Shown here: piece after piece, positions 16,072 through 24,010 of the stretch
How the letters are laid out: the number at the start of each line of letters is the position of its first letter
Numbering within the stretch: the stretch's first letter is position 1
Assembly (NCBI GenBank): GCA_012838515.1
Contig: DUPA01000264.1
Coordinates: 1 to 35,725, forward strand
DNA: 35,725 bases
Reading direction: 5' to 3'
Origin: Natronincola sp.
GTDB lineage: Bacteria; Bacillota; Limnochordia; Darwinibacteriales; Darwinibacteriaceae
The notes under the pieces: generated by a model
The model's database searches: none
Told to the model about the DNA's origin: nothing
The model's input: only the letters and a program-made list of their open reading frames with translations
Position numbers and translations under genes: made by a program

Positions 16072-16707
16072 CTAATTTTTATGGTAAAGTTTGTGGGCAA
16101 TTTTATCACCCACCATTTGTATTCCTTGAACTAATATAATCAAGATAACAACTGTTTGTATCATAACATCTCCCCTGAAACGTTGGTAACCGAACCGTAT
16201 GGCCAAGTCACCTAAACCGCCTCCACCGATTGCGCCGGCCATGGCAGAATAACCAATGAGATTAACTGCAGTTAAGGTCACTGCTAAAACCAGGGCAGGG
16301 AGTGCTTCGGGAATCAAAACTTTATAAATAATTTCAGGGGGCGAGGCCCCCATACTTTCCGCCGCCTCAATAACACCGGGGTCCACTTCCTTGAGAGCCC
16401 CTTCAACTAACCTAGCCACAAAGGGTATGGCTGCAACTGTTAAGGGGACAATTGCTGCAGTTGTTCCAATGGAGGTGCCTACAATTTTGCGTGTAAAAGG
16501 AATTATGGCGACCATTAGGATAATAAAGGGGACTGAACGTCCGAGATTAACAATGGCACCGAGCGCTTTATTAAGCACAATTTGCTCTAAAATATGATTC
16601 TCTTCCGTCGTAGCTAATAGAATTCCCAGCGGTAAACCGATAATTGTGGCCAAAACTGTTGCTGAACTCACCATGAATAATGTTTCTAGTGTAGCATCCC
16701 AAAGCAT
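16072..16707 (-). CDS. metI: D/L-methionine ABC transporter permease MetI
   Basis: 211 residues with about five transmembrane segments. The permease EAA loop is clear (EAAESMGASPPEIIYKVLIPEALP, about residues 118-141), and GYSAMAGAIGGGGLGDLAIRFGYQRF is the conserved MetI C-terminal motif. Its ATG overlaps the metN stop by one base (TAATG), so translation is coupled. It forms the membrane channel of the MetNIQ importer for methionine and its analogues. The whole operon lies behind an S-box riboswitch. Confidence 0.97.
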   Translation of the reverse strand: MLWDATLETLFMVSSATVLATIIGLPLGILLATTEENHILEQIVLNKALGAIVNLGRSVPFIILMVAIIPFTRKIVGTSIGTTAAIVPLTVAAIPFVARLVEGALKEVDPGVIEAAESMGASPPEIIYKVLIPEALPALVLAVTLTAVNLIGYSAMAGAIGGGGLGDLAIRFGYQRFRGDVMIQTVVILIILVQGIQMVGDKIAHKLYHKN

Positions 16708-17705
16708 TAGTTTAACACCTCCACTTTTACACCATTGTTTCTGAGATAAGTAATGGCATTTTCTTTTTTCTCGTGATTGCCCGATAGCTCAATCAGAAGC
16801 ATTCCGAAAGGTGTCTCCTTCATTTGATCAACTCTTCCAAAGAGGATGTTTACATCCAATTCATATGCTCGTACCATTTGAGAAATAATGGGGTCATGTG
16901 TTTTTTTGTCTACAAATGTCAAGCGAAGTAAGGTATTAGAAATCTCGCTAGGTTGCGCTTTATAATTTGTTGCTAAAAACCCTTGCAACATCCTCTGAGT
17001 TGCTACGCTTTGCGGATTAGTGAACACATCTATTACGGGGCCGACTTCTTGTAAAAATCCGTTTTCCAAAACAGCCACTTTGTCGCAGATCTCCTGAATA
17101 ACCGACATTTCGTGCGTAATGATAACGATTGTCAATTGAAGTTTTTCGTTGATTTCTTGCAAAAGCTTTAATACGGAGGTTGTAGTTTCAGGATCCAATG
17201 CCGATGTCGCTTCATCGCAAAGTAATAATTTAGGTTCAGTTGCTAGTGCTCGAGCAATTCCGACCCTTTGCTTTTGACCCCCGCTCAATTGTTCGGGATA
17301 AGCATTAAGTTTATCCGTTAGCCCTACAAGGCTTACTAGATTTTGAACTTTTTCTTTTATTTCATCCTTGGAGGCACCGGCTAATTCTAATGGAAATGCA
17401 ATATTACCAAAAACAGTGCGGGAATTTAATAGATTAAAATGTTGAAAGATCATGCCAATTTTTTTACGTTCGATGCGTAATTCTTTAGCATCGAGATTGT
17501 TCATTAGTACTCCATCTACAATAATATCCCCTCGATCCGGCTTTTCTAACATGTTAATGCATCGAACTAAAGTGGATTTTCCCGCGCCGCTTTGCCCGAT
17601 GATCCCAAAGATTTTTCCCTCAGGAATATTTAGATTTATGTTTTTGAGGGCGTGGACGGTATCTTTACCTGCAAAAGTTCTGTCCACATTTTTAAATATA
17701 ATCAC
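16707..17705 (-). CDS. metN: Methionine ABC transporter ATPase MetN
   Basis: 332 residues, GTG start with AAGGAGG 6 bases upstream. Walker A GQSGAGKST, Q-loop MIFQHFNLLNSRTV, signature LSGGQKQRVGIARAL, Walker B LLLCDEATSALD and the switch ITHEMSV are intact. Residues from about 250 to the end form the NIL domain, which binds methionine and inhibits transport when internal methionine is high. First gene of the metNIQ operon, expressed from a promoter at 17914-17942 through an S-box leader. It therefore has two layers of feedback: S-adenosylmethionine at the RNA and methionine at the protein. Confidence 0.98.
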   Translation of the reverse strand: MIIFKNVDRTFAGKDTVHALKNINLNIPEGKIFGIIGQSGAGKSTLVRCINMLEKPDRGDIIVDGVLMNNLDAKELRIERKKIGMIFQHFNLLNSRTVFGNIAFPLELAGASKDEIKEKVQNLVSLVGLTDKLNAYPEQLSGGQKQRVGIARALATEPKLLLCDEATSALDPETTTSVLKLLQEINEKLQLTIVIITHEMSVIQEICDKVAVLENGFLQEVGPVIDVFTNPQSVATQRMLQGFLATNYKAQPSEISNTLLRLTFVDKKTHDPIISQMVRAYELDVNILFGRVDQMKETPFGMLLIELSGNHEKKENAITYLRNNGVKVEVLN

Positions 17706-17718
17706 TTTGTGCCTCCTT

Positions 17719-17750
17719 AAAAAAAAGACCTCTTCGTAAAAGAAGAGGTT
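17719..17750 (-). terminator. Riboswitch-controlled terminator before metN
   Basis: On the minus strand AACCTCTTC (17750-17742) pairs with GAAGAGGTC (17735-17727), followed by at least eight T. It lies between the S-box aptamer and the metN ribosome site, as expected for transcriptional attenuation. Confidence 0.9.
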
Positions 17751-17779
17751 CGCATCTGAATTTAACTAGAAGCTTACCC

Positions 17780-17886
17780 CTCATCTGTCTGGAAATCCAG
17801 CTGGAATTGGCACCTTGTAGGAATTAATTAAATCCACCGGTTGCCGGGCTTCACAGGGCCAGTCCCTCCACCTCTCTAGATAAGAG
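17780..17886 (-). ncRNA. SAM-I (S-box) riboswitch controlling metNIQ
   Basis: Read on the minus strand the segment shows AGAGGTGGAGGGACTGGCCC, then GAAGCCCGGCAACC, and AAGGTGCCAATTCCAGC. Helix P1 is formed by CTTATCT (near 17884-17878) and AGATGAG (17786-17780) with one G-U pair. It belongs to the same class as the metK element but differs in the variable arms, so it is not a recent copy. Confidence 0.96.
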
Positions 17887-17913
17887 TAGCATAAAAGATA
17901 TAATATTAAATTC

Positions 17914-17942
17914 AGTATAATAGGCAAGTATAACTTTGTCAA
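17914..17942 (-). promoter_or_regulatory. Sigma-A promoter of the S-box/metNIQ unit
   Basis: On the minus strand TTGACA (17942-17937), 17-base spacer, TATACT (17919-17914). This near-consensus promoter would start transcription some 20-30 bases before the riboswitch. Confidence 0.8.
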
Positions 17943-18049
17943 CAAGGAATTTCGGGCTTTAGCTGGAAATTAATAAGGAAGAAATGCTAATATCAATAAT
18001 ACTAATTAATTTAAATTTATGGAAAAATCAGTCGTTAGGAGGAGTGGTT

Positions 18050-19219
18050 TTGGAAAATCTGCGGTTGTCTTCGGAAATGCTAGAGAACATTGTCCAACGT
18101 ACTTTAAATGAACTTGAAAATGGACGCGCCCAGATCTTTCAATTTGCAGAGGCTGCTCGTGAGGAATGCACACGTGTCGAACGAGTTTTGGAGGCAGTGC
18201 AATTTGAATTGCAGTTAACAGTGGAAAATGTTGAAGACTTGACCACAAGATTTACAACTATTAGAGAAAGACTTTATGAAGTAAACAAGGAATTTCATGA
18301 GTACAGCGAAGAAAAAAAAGAAAATATTTACGAAGAAGCGAGTAAAGTAAGGGAAGAATTAGCCGCATCGAGGGAAAGGGAGCGGGTCTTAAGGGTCCGG
18401 CATCGCGAGTTAAAGCAAATTTTAACGAAATTTCAGCAGATCGCTGAGAAAGCCGAACGTTTAGTTTCGCAATTGGGTGTTGCATTAAATTATTTGTCCA
18501 ATGATGCAGAAAAAGTAAATGATCAACTCGGCACCTTGCAGGCAAGGGAAGTGGTGGGTCAACAGATTCTTAGAAGTAAGGAGCTTGAACGGAAAAGGAT
18601 GGCCGGGCTGTTGCACGATGGACCTGTTCAGGATTTAGCAAACCTAGGAATTCAACTCGAGGTTTGCGAGAAACTCCATAAGGAAGGAAAACACGAAGAA
18701 GCGATTAAGAGATTTGCCGAACTAAAAGGTATTGTTCAAGGAAGTTTAGGTAAATTGAGACATATAATCTATGATTTGAATCCAATGACATTGGATGATC
18801 TGGGACTTGCAGTAACCGTAAAGAATTTCTTAGTAAACTTATCAAATAGAACGGGTATTAACACCGAGTTCAATGTACTGGGAAAGGAAGTTCACTTAGA
18901 ACCATCGATCGAAATGGTTCTTTTTAGAATTATTCAAGAATCGGTTCAAAACAGTCATAAACATGCCAACCCTAACAGTGTTAAGGTGGTATTAGAATAT
19001 TCATCAAATTTCGTGTTAGTTGAGATAAAAGATGACGGAGAAGGTTTTGATCTTCAGGCGATAAAGAAAAAGATTCGGTCAGGTAATCATTATGGTCTTC
19101 TTAGTATGCAAAGTAGATTAGAACTGATCAAAGGAACCTTTTCCATAAAAAGCAGTCTCGGTGAAGGGACAAAGACCCTAGTTAAGGTACCATTGGATAA
19201 TGCTATACGGAGGTCTTAA
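18050..19219 (+). CDS. degS: DegS-like cytoplasmic sensor histidine kinase
   Basis: 389 residues from TTG 18050, chosen because AGGAGG (18037-18042) stands 7 bases upstream; the longer frame from 17984 has no ribosome site. There is no membrane segment. Residues about 1-170 are helical and coiled-coil (the DegS sensor region). The HisKA_3 phosphoacceptor is MAGLLHDGPVQDLANL (H189). The HATPase region has an N-box with QNSHKHA, DDGEGFD, and a final GEGTKTLVKVPL. Partner of the response regulator two bases downstream. In B. subtilis DegS-DegU controls exoenzymes, competence and motility, which fits the comF and flagellar genes that follow. Confidence 0.92.
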   Translation: MENLRLSSEMLENIVQRTLNELENGRAQIFQFAEAAREECTRVERVLEAVQFELQLTVENVEDLTTRFTTIRERLYEVNKEFHEYSEEKKENIYEEASKVREELAASRERERVLRVRHRELKQILTKFQQIAEKAERLVSQLGVALNYLSNDAEKVNDQLGTLQAREVVGQQILRSKELERKRMAGLLHDGPVQDLANLGIQLEVCEKLHKEGKHEEAIKRFAELKGIVQGSLGKLRHIIYDLNPMTLDDLGLAVTVKNFLVNLSNRTGINTEFNVLGKEVHLEPSIEMVLFRIIQESVQNSHKHANPNSVKVVLEYSSNFVLVEIKDDGEGFDLQAIKKKIRSGNHYGLLSMQSRLELIKGTFSIKSSLGEGTKTLVKVPLDNAIRRS

Positions 19220-19221
19220 AG

Positions 19222-19893
19222 ATGAAGGATATTAAAGTTTTGATTGCAGATGACCATCCTTTACTCCGCGGGGGCTTGTGTCGTCTTTTAGAATTGGAAA
19301 GAGGAATCTCCGTGGTTGGTCAGGCGAATAATGGTTTAGAGACACTTAGACTTGTTGAGGAACTGCAACCTGATTTGGTTTTACTAGATATAAATATGCC
19401 TGATTTAAATGGGATCGAGGTGGCTAAAAACCTACGGACCAATTTTCCGGAGATTAGAGTTTTAATCTTTACTATTCATGATAAAAGCTCTTACGTAAAT
19501 GAAATGATTCGGCTTGGAGCCCACGGGTATCTTTTAAAAGATGCTGAACCTAATAAGGTTGTTGATGCAATCAAAAAGATAATGGAAGGTGAAACCGTTT
19601 ATTCAGTTGATTTGATGGAACATGTTATGGAGCATTACCATCACATGGAAATACAGTACGGCCGATTGCAAAGTGCAGCTACGATTAGTGAATTGTCGCT
19701 AACAGCAAGAGAAACCGAGATCCTCGGATATATTGTTGAAGGATTAAGTAATAAAGAGATTGCTCAAGTTTTATCTATCACAGAAAAAACGGTAAAAAAT
19801 CATATTACCCGTATTTTTAAGAAACTAGACGTTGAAGATCGGACTCAGGCAGCAGTATTTGCAGTTAGTGAAGGCTTGTTTTCACTCGATTAA
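19222..19893 (+). CDS. degU: DegU-like response regulator (NarL/FixJ family)
   Basis: 223 residues. The receiver domain has ADDHP near the N-terminus, phosphoacceptor D56 in VLLDINMPDLNG, then IHDKSS and the conserved Lys in GYLLKDA. A LuxR-type helix-turn-helix occupies about 155-215 (LTARETEILGYIVEGLSNKEIA, then EKTVKNHITRIFKKL). It starts two bases after degS. DegU activates comK and regulates the flgM region and degradative enzymes in B. subtilis; here the same neighbours are present. Its stop overlaps the stop of the convergent HD-domain gene by three bases. Confidence 0.94.
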   Translation: MKDIKVLIADDHPLLRGGLCRLLELERGISVVGQANNGLETLRLVEELQPDLVLLDINMPDLNGIEVAKNLRTNFPEIRVLIFTIHDKSSYVNEMIRLGAHGYLLKDAEPNKVVDAIKKIMEGETVYSVDLMEHVMEHYHHMEIQYGRLQSAATISELSLTARETEILGYIVEGLSNKEIAQVLSITEKTVKNHITRIFKKLDVEDRTQAAVFAVSEGLFSLD

Positions 19894-20570
19894 TCTTCAG
19901 TAAGAACCCCCAAGAACTCTAATTCGTTAATAACTAAACGAAAACGGCATCCCAGAAGTGTTGAAGCTTTTTTGCACATTTCCATGCGCGAGAGGTATAT
20001 TTCAAAGAAGTCCATTATTTGGCAAATGCTCTGATCAAAACATAATTCCAGTGTAATGGTTTGTAATTCTCGCTCTAAATAAAGTTTGGTATCGGTGATG
20101 GCTAAGTTCACCCGATCGTGGATACTTGGGCGCTCTTCGTTGGCAAGCCGATTGGCTCGCGTACGGTGGGCGTCACTTTTGTCAGCCAAGATCAATGCCG
20201 CGGTAATTGGACTAACCGCTTCACCGATTTCCACTTCGTGGTTAGCAATAGCCATGGTAATTGCAGCAATTTCTTGAGGATCCATCCCTAAGCGCCGTAA
20301 TTCGTAATAGACAAGGTTTGCCCCTGAAATGCTGTGATATTTGCGATTCAGCATATTCCCCACATCGTGAAGGTATCCGGCGATTGCCCCAAGTTCAACC
20401 GTTCTTGAATCGTAACCCAATTCAGTAAGTATCTTAGCAGTTTTTTCGGACACATATGATACATGCCTGAAGCCGTGCTCAGTATAGCCTCGTGCGCGCA
20501 AATAAGTATTGGAATTGTTAATTAAGGTATGAAAGACCGGATCATTCTTAATATCGGCGAGAGTTATCAT
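19890..20570 (-). CDS. HD-domain metal-dependent phosphohydrolase
   Basis: 226 residues, ATG 20570 with TAGGAGGA about 6 bases upstream. HD motifs: HGFRHVSYV (first His), GAIAGYLHDVGN (His-Asp pair), KYHSISG and ANHEVE (later His), and ALILADKSDAHRTRANR. The C-terminal third (from about 140) has no recognised domain. HD proteins hydrolyse phosphate esters, often of nucleotides; the substrate is unknown. It lies on the opposite strand within an otherwise collinear degSU-comF order and shares its stop-codon bases with degU. Confidence 0.85.
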   Translation of the reverse strand: MITLADIKNDPVFHTLINNSNTYLRARGYTEHGFRHVSYVSEKTAKILTELGYDSRTVELGAIAGYLHDVGNMLNRKYHSISGANLVYYELRRLGMDPQEIAAITMAIANHEVEIGEAVSPITAALILADKSDAHRTRANRLANEERPSIHDRVNLAITDTKLYLERELQTITLELCFDQSICQIMDFFEIYLSRMEMCKKASTLLGCRFRLVINELEFLGVLTED

Positions 20571-20923
20571 TGTGATTCCTCCTAAATTGTGTTGATCTAT
20601 TTATATCATAGTGAAATTTTTACGGCAAGCTTCACGACGAAGGTCCTACACAAAGTGGGACTATAGTCCGCTATAAATTTAGTGTCTAAACTGTTATAAT
20701 TATATGCAATGGATTTTATATTTTTGTAAATACAATCCACAATAAGATTTATGCTTAAGCTTCATTTAGCTGAGCAAATTAGGAAAGCGGTAGCCACCCC
20801 CAACCCCGACCCAGGCTACTGCTTTTCTTTTTTTGTCCCTAGCATTTAGTTAGTCTTTATTGCAGGATTTTGAACGAATGGGGACGAAATAATTATGTGC
20901 CCAGGGTTCATAGGGAGGACCTT
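20571..20923. other. Gene-free stretch between HD gene and comFA
   Basis: About 350 bases with no convincing coding sequence. It contains a perfect 12-base palindrome GGACTATAGTCC (20658-20669), a TATAAT (20695-20700) on the plus strand without a good -35, an interrupted repeat TGGATT/AATCCA (about 20710-20739), and a terminator (20786-20834). The divergent HD gene and comFA must both find promoters here. The last 55 bases before comFA hold only its ribosome site. Confidence 0.6.
20786..20834 (+). terminator. Terminator-like hairpin upstream of comFA
   Basis: AGCGGTAGCC (20786-20795) pairs with GGCTACTGCT (20814-20823) with one G-U, an 18-base C-rich loop, then TTTTCTTTTTTT. With no plus-strand gene upstream it ends either a short untranslated RNA or an attenuated comF leader. 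Confidence 0.75.
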
Positions 20924-22600
20924 ATGCAAAAACTACAGATTTTTGTTGTTCGTTCAAATGATGAATTCCGGTTGGGCTTATGTCGTAATCCACTTCACCT
21001 TGTTAATATATGGCGTGGAGACTTAGAAGATATTATAATTTTATCAACACCATTACCTAGTACAGAGGCTTATCTGGAGCTTACGGTTTGGAAGCGGAGA
21101 TTTCTAGGTAGATTTAGCAAGTGTTGGTGGCATTATTTGCGTTTTAAACAAACTCACACCCTTCCCGCTAGATCCTCGAATGTTATCACCAAAGATGACT
21201 TGACCCCCATTTTATCTAATATTGAAACCCTTCTTTCCGGTCGCTTACTCTGTGAACAGCGCCTTTTTTCCACTTTGAGGCAAGAGGGATATTGGCCAAG
21301 TGATGTGAGCCGGGCCCTAGATTGGGGAATTTTTTCAGAAAAAATAATTCAGTTACCCGGTTTCAAAGAAGAAGCGTGGGGCCAGATCGTTTGCAATCGC
21401 TGTAATAGTACCAATGTAAATAAGCGCCCATGCTTAACATGCGGCAAATCCGATTGTCTTTACTGTAAAGATTGTTCAACCATGGGAAAGAACCGTGGCT
21501 GCAGTGTATTATTGGCGGTGGATAAAGATGATGATTTTGATCTTTCCGCCAACGCAAAGTTAGAATTGACCTATGAATTAACCGCGGCCCAACAGAATGC
21601 AAGCGATAAATTGCTCGATTCATGGTCTAATGGAATAAAGCAAACACTTATTTGGGCGGCTTGCGGGGCGGGCAAGACGGAGGTCACCTTTTCCTTGATT
21701 CAAAAGGTTCTCAATGAGGGTAAGCAAGTTCTTTTTGCCATCCCTAGGCAGGCCATAGTAAGGGAAATGGCACAACGTTTAGAAAAGGCATTTCCCGAGA
21801 CAGCCGTGGCGGTTCATTACGGCGGTCAACCGTGGTTTGCCCATGGAAACCTTGTGGTGGCCACCACACATCAAGTATTGCATTTTCGCAATCGATTTCA
21901 CCTCGCCATACTCGATGAAGTAGATGCTTTCCCCTATCACGGAAGCGAAATGTTGAGATTCGGTCTTTTGCGTTCGTTACGCCCACAAGGGCATTTAGTA
22001 GAGATGACTGCAACACCGAACTTTCAAAATAAATTTCAACATACTATTACTATCCCCGCACGGTATCATGGGTATCCTTTACCGGAGCCGCGACTTATCC
22101 ATTATAAATTACCATTATCATCACAACTCGAATCTCAAGACTTACCTTCTTTTGTGGTCGAAAAATTAAAGCAACGGGGATCGTGGTTGGTTTTTGTTCC
22201 CACCATTGCCGCTTGCACTGTTCTTCGTGATTGTTTGAGTGAAGTATTGGCGAAACCGGTGGGTATTTGCCATTCTCAAGAGCCAAATAGGGATCAAACC
22301 ATAATGGCTCTAAAAACAAATAAGCTAGATGTGGTGGTTACAACCTCTATCTTAGAACGTGGTGTTAATTTTCCCGGGATTGAAGTCATGGTTTTGTACG
22401 CAGATCATCCCCTGTTTTCCACTAGTGCTTTGGTGCAGATTGCCGGCAGAGTGGGGCGTAGCGCTGAATTTCCTGTTGGTCGAGTATTTTTTATAGGAAA
22501 TAGGGTCACCGCTTCCATGCGTGGGGCGCAAAATCTAATTAAAAAGCTAAACAACGAAGCAAGAGAACAGGGGTTGCTACCAAATGAAAAATCTACTTAA
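20924..22600 (+). CDS. comFA: ComFA-like DNA helicase for competence
   Basis: 558 residues from ATG 20924 (GGGAGG about 6 bases upstream); a TTG at 20870 would add 18 residues without a ribosome site. A cysteine cluster (CNRC, then CLTCGKSDCLYC, then CSTMGKNRGC) corresponds to the zinc-binding motif of ComFA. The DEAD-type motor follows: WAACGAGKTEV (Walker A), LDEVDAFPY (motif II), EMTATP (motif III) and a second domain ending with QIAGRVGRSAEFPVGRVFF (motif VI). ComFA drives uptake of transforming DNA on the inner side of the membrane. comFB is absent; comFC overlaps the 3' end. The N-terminal 150 residues are poorly conserved. Confidence 0.93.
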   Translation: MQKLQIFVVRSNDEFRLGLCRNPLHLVNIWRGDLEDIIILSTPLPSTEAYLELTVWKRRFLGRFSKCWWHYLRFKQTHTLPARSSNVITKDDLTPILSNIETLLSGRLLCEQRLFSTLRQEGYWPSDVSRALDWGIFSEKIIQLPGFKEEAWGQIVCNRCNSTNVNKRPCLTCGKSDCLYCKDCSTMGKNRGCSVLLAVDKDDDFDLSANAKLELTYELTAAQQNASDKLLDSWSNGIKQTLIWAACGAGKTEVTFSLIQKVLNEGKQVLFAIPRQAIVREMAQRLEKAFPETAVAVHYGGQPWFAHGNLVVATTHQVLHFRNRFHLAILDEVDAFPYHGSEMLRFGLLRSLRPQGHLVEMTATPNFQNKFQHTITIPARYHGYPLPEPRLIHYKLPLSSQLESQDLPSFVVEKLKQRGSWLVFVPTIAACTVLRDCLSEVLAKPVGICHSQEPNRDQTIMALKTNKLDVVVTTSILERGVNFPGIEVMVLYADHPLFSTSALVQIAGRVGRSAEFPVGRVFFIGNRVTASMRGAQNLIKKLNNEAREQGLLPNEKST

Positions 22601-23249
22601 ATGGTGGCACGCTTTTGATCAGCTTCTTTTTCCCAATGCGCCTTTATGTGGCTTATGTGCGCAAAATCCCAGTCTAGCCGTTGGGGTATGTGATGTTTGC
22701 CTTCGCTCATTGTCCATCGATTGGAAGGAAAGTTTAGTTTTTGGTCGTCCTTGTTTCTCCTTAGTTGCCTATCAGGGATATGTGAGGGATTTAATTCACC
22801 GGATGAAATTTCAATCGGGGTATGACACCGCCGGTTCTTTTGGATTCTTGCTTGGCCTTGCCGCACGCGAGGAGCCAAGGTTACAGCATATAGATTTTTT
22901 ACTTCCGGTGCCCCTCCACGATAATAGATTGTCAAAAAGAGGATTCAATCAAGCGAGTATTCTTGCCGATAACATAAATAGGGCATGGAAAAAACCAATT
23001 TGTAGCCATATGCTCCGTGTCCGTGACACTAAACCCCAAAGCGAATTATCTTCGGGTGAACGTAAAGATAACTTGTTAGGGGCATTTGATATGCTTCCGG
23101 GATTTGATTTTAAAGGAAAGACCTGCCTAATTGTTGATGATGTAATAACTTCGGGACATACGTTTATGGTGTTGGCTAATTTAGTTGAACAATATGGGGG
23201 TATCCCAATGGGGTTATTTGTTGCTCGAACAGAAGCGAGAAAGGAGTAA
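22584..23249 (+). CDS. comFC: ComFC-like amidophosphoribosyltransferase-fold protein
   Basis: 221 residues, ATG 22584 inside the comFA end (17-base overlap). The N-terminal zinc ribbon is CGLCAQ...CDVC. The phosphoribosyltransferase signature CLIVDDVITSGHT lies near residue 180, with LLPVPLHDNRLSKRGFNQA (about 112-130) typical of ComFC/GntX. Family members act in natural transformation with ComFA and may bind branched or single-stranded DNA. The operon order comFA-comFC-yvyF-flgM matches B. subtilis apart from loss of comFB. Confidence 0.93.
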   Translation: MKNLLKWWHAFDQLLFPNAPLCGLCAQNPSLAVGVCDVCLRSLSIDWKESLVFGRPCFSLVAYQGYVRDLIHRMKFQSGYDTAGSFGFLLGLAAREEPRLQHIDFLLPVPLHDNRLSKRGFNQASILADNINRAWKKPICSHMLRVRDTKPQSELSSGERKDNLLGAFDMLPGFDFKGKTCLIVDDVITSGHTFMVLANLVEQYGGIPMGLFVARTEARKE

Positions 23250-23255
23250 AGAATA

Positions 23256-23663
23256 ATGCTAAAAAACTGCGAAAAGTGTAATCGAGTTTTCGCCCACCCA
23301 ACAAGATCCATGTGTGAAGGGTGTTTCGAAGAAGAATTGGCGAACTTCGTTGCAGTAAAGGAATACTTAAAGGAAAATCCCGGTGCAAGTGTTGCCCAAG
23401 TGGCAAATGAAACGGAAGTGGATGTTGGAATAATTTATGAGTATATCCGCCAGGGAAGATTAGATATTATTCCTTCTGACGTGAAGTTTCATTGTGAAAT
23501 TTGTGGTGCGGAGATTTCTTCCGGTAGAATTTGCCCAAAATGTAAGGGAGATTTAGTTAAAGGATTTAGATCGCAACCCGTTTCAGAACCAGAACCTGAA
23601 AGTAAGCCGCGTGATAGGGGTTCCAAAGTGCATTACCTTGATCAAATCAAAGATCGTCGGTGA
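23256..23663 (+). CDS. yvyF: YvyF-like flagellar operon protein
   Basis: 135 residues starting 6 bases after comFC. Two zinc-knuckle pairs are visible: CEKCNRVF...CEGCF at the N-terminus and CEICGAEI...CPKC near residues 80-101. Between them is a small helix-turn-helix-like segment (VAQVANETEVDVGIIYEYIRQGR). This layout matches B. subtilis YvyF (TIGR03826), located between comFC and flgM. It may be a regulator of the flagellar operon; no activity has been assigned. The C-terminal 25 residues are proline and charge rich. Confidence 0.87.
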   Translation: MLKNCEKCNRVFAHPTRSMCEGCFEEELANFVAVKEYLKENPGASVAQVANETEVDVGIIYEYIRQGRLDIIPSDVKFHCEICGAEISSGRICPKCKGDLVKGFRSQPVSEPEPESKPRDRGSKVHYLDQIKDRR

Positions 23664-23664
23664 T

Positions 23665-23692
23665 TAAAGTTTTAATTAGGTATAGCCGAAGA
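23665..23692 (+). promoter_or_regulatory. Sigma-28 (sigma-D)-type promoter before flgM
   Basis: TAAA (23665-23668), 16-base spacer, GCCGAAGA (23685-23692), close to the flagellar consensus TAAA-N15-GCCGATAA. It lies immediately after yvyF and about 30 bases before the flgM start, matching the position of the sigma-D promoter of flgM in B. subtilis. Confidence 0.7.
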
Positions 23693-23721
23693 TTACAGTG
23701 AGGAAGGAAGGGGTTTTGGAA

Positions 23722-24006
23722 ATGAATATATCTAATAAGGCAGCAATCCAACGTGTTGCCCAGATTTACCAAGGACAACGGCAGACTAGTAAAGTTAAAA
23801 AGAAATCCGGCAGTGTCAATTATAACGATGAGGTGACTCTTTCTACAGAGGGCAAGGAGATGCAAACAATGCTTGAAAAGCTAAAAGCCACTCCGGATAT
23901 TAGACCTCAAGCAATGGAAATTAAGACGGCGATCGAAAATGGTACTTATAAGATTTCGGCTCGTCAAATCGCTCAAGGACTCGCGTCATCTTTAGATAGG
24001 AGTTAA
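23722..24006 (+). CDS. flgM: Anti-sigma-28 factor FlgM
   Basis: 94 residues from ATG 23722 (AAGGGG 8 bases upstream); an upstream GTG at 23698 is rejected as lacking a site. The N-terminus is polar and disordered; the C-terminal half (DEVTLSTEGKEMQTMLEKL, VEIK-like MEIKTAIENGTYKISARQIAQGL) is the sigma-28-binding helices of FlgM. It holds sigma-28 inactive until the hook is finished, then leaves through the export apparatus. A sigma-28-type promoter directly upstream implies the usual negative feedback. Confidence 0.92.
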   Translation: MNISNKAAIQRVAQIYQGQRQTSKVKKKSGSVNYNDEVTLSTEGKEMQTMLEKLKATPDIRPQAMEIKTAIENGTYKISARQIAQGLASSLDRS

Positions 24007-24010
24007 GCGA

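Noticed and set aside
20751-20849. 32-codon frame in the comFA leader overlapping the terminator
   Set aside because: No ribosome site and no codon run typical of attenuation peptides; probably chance.
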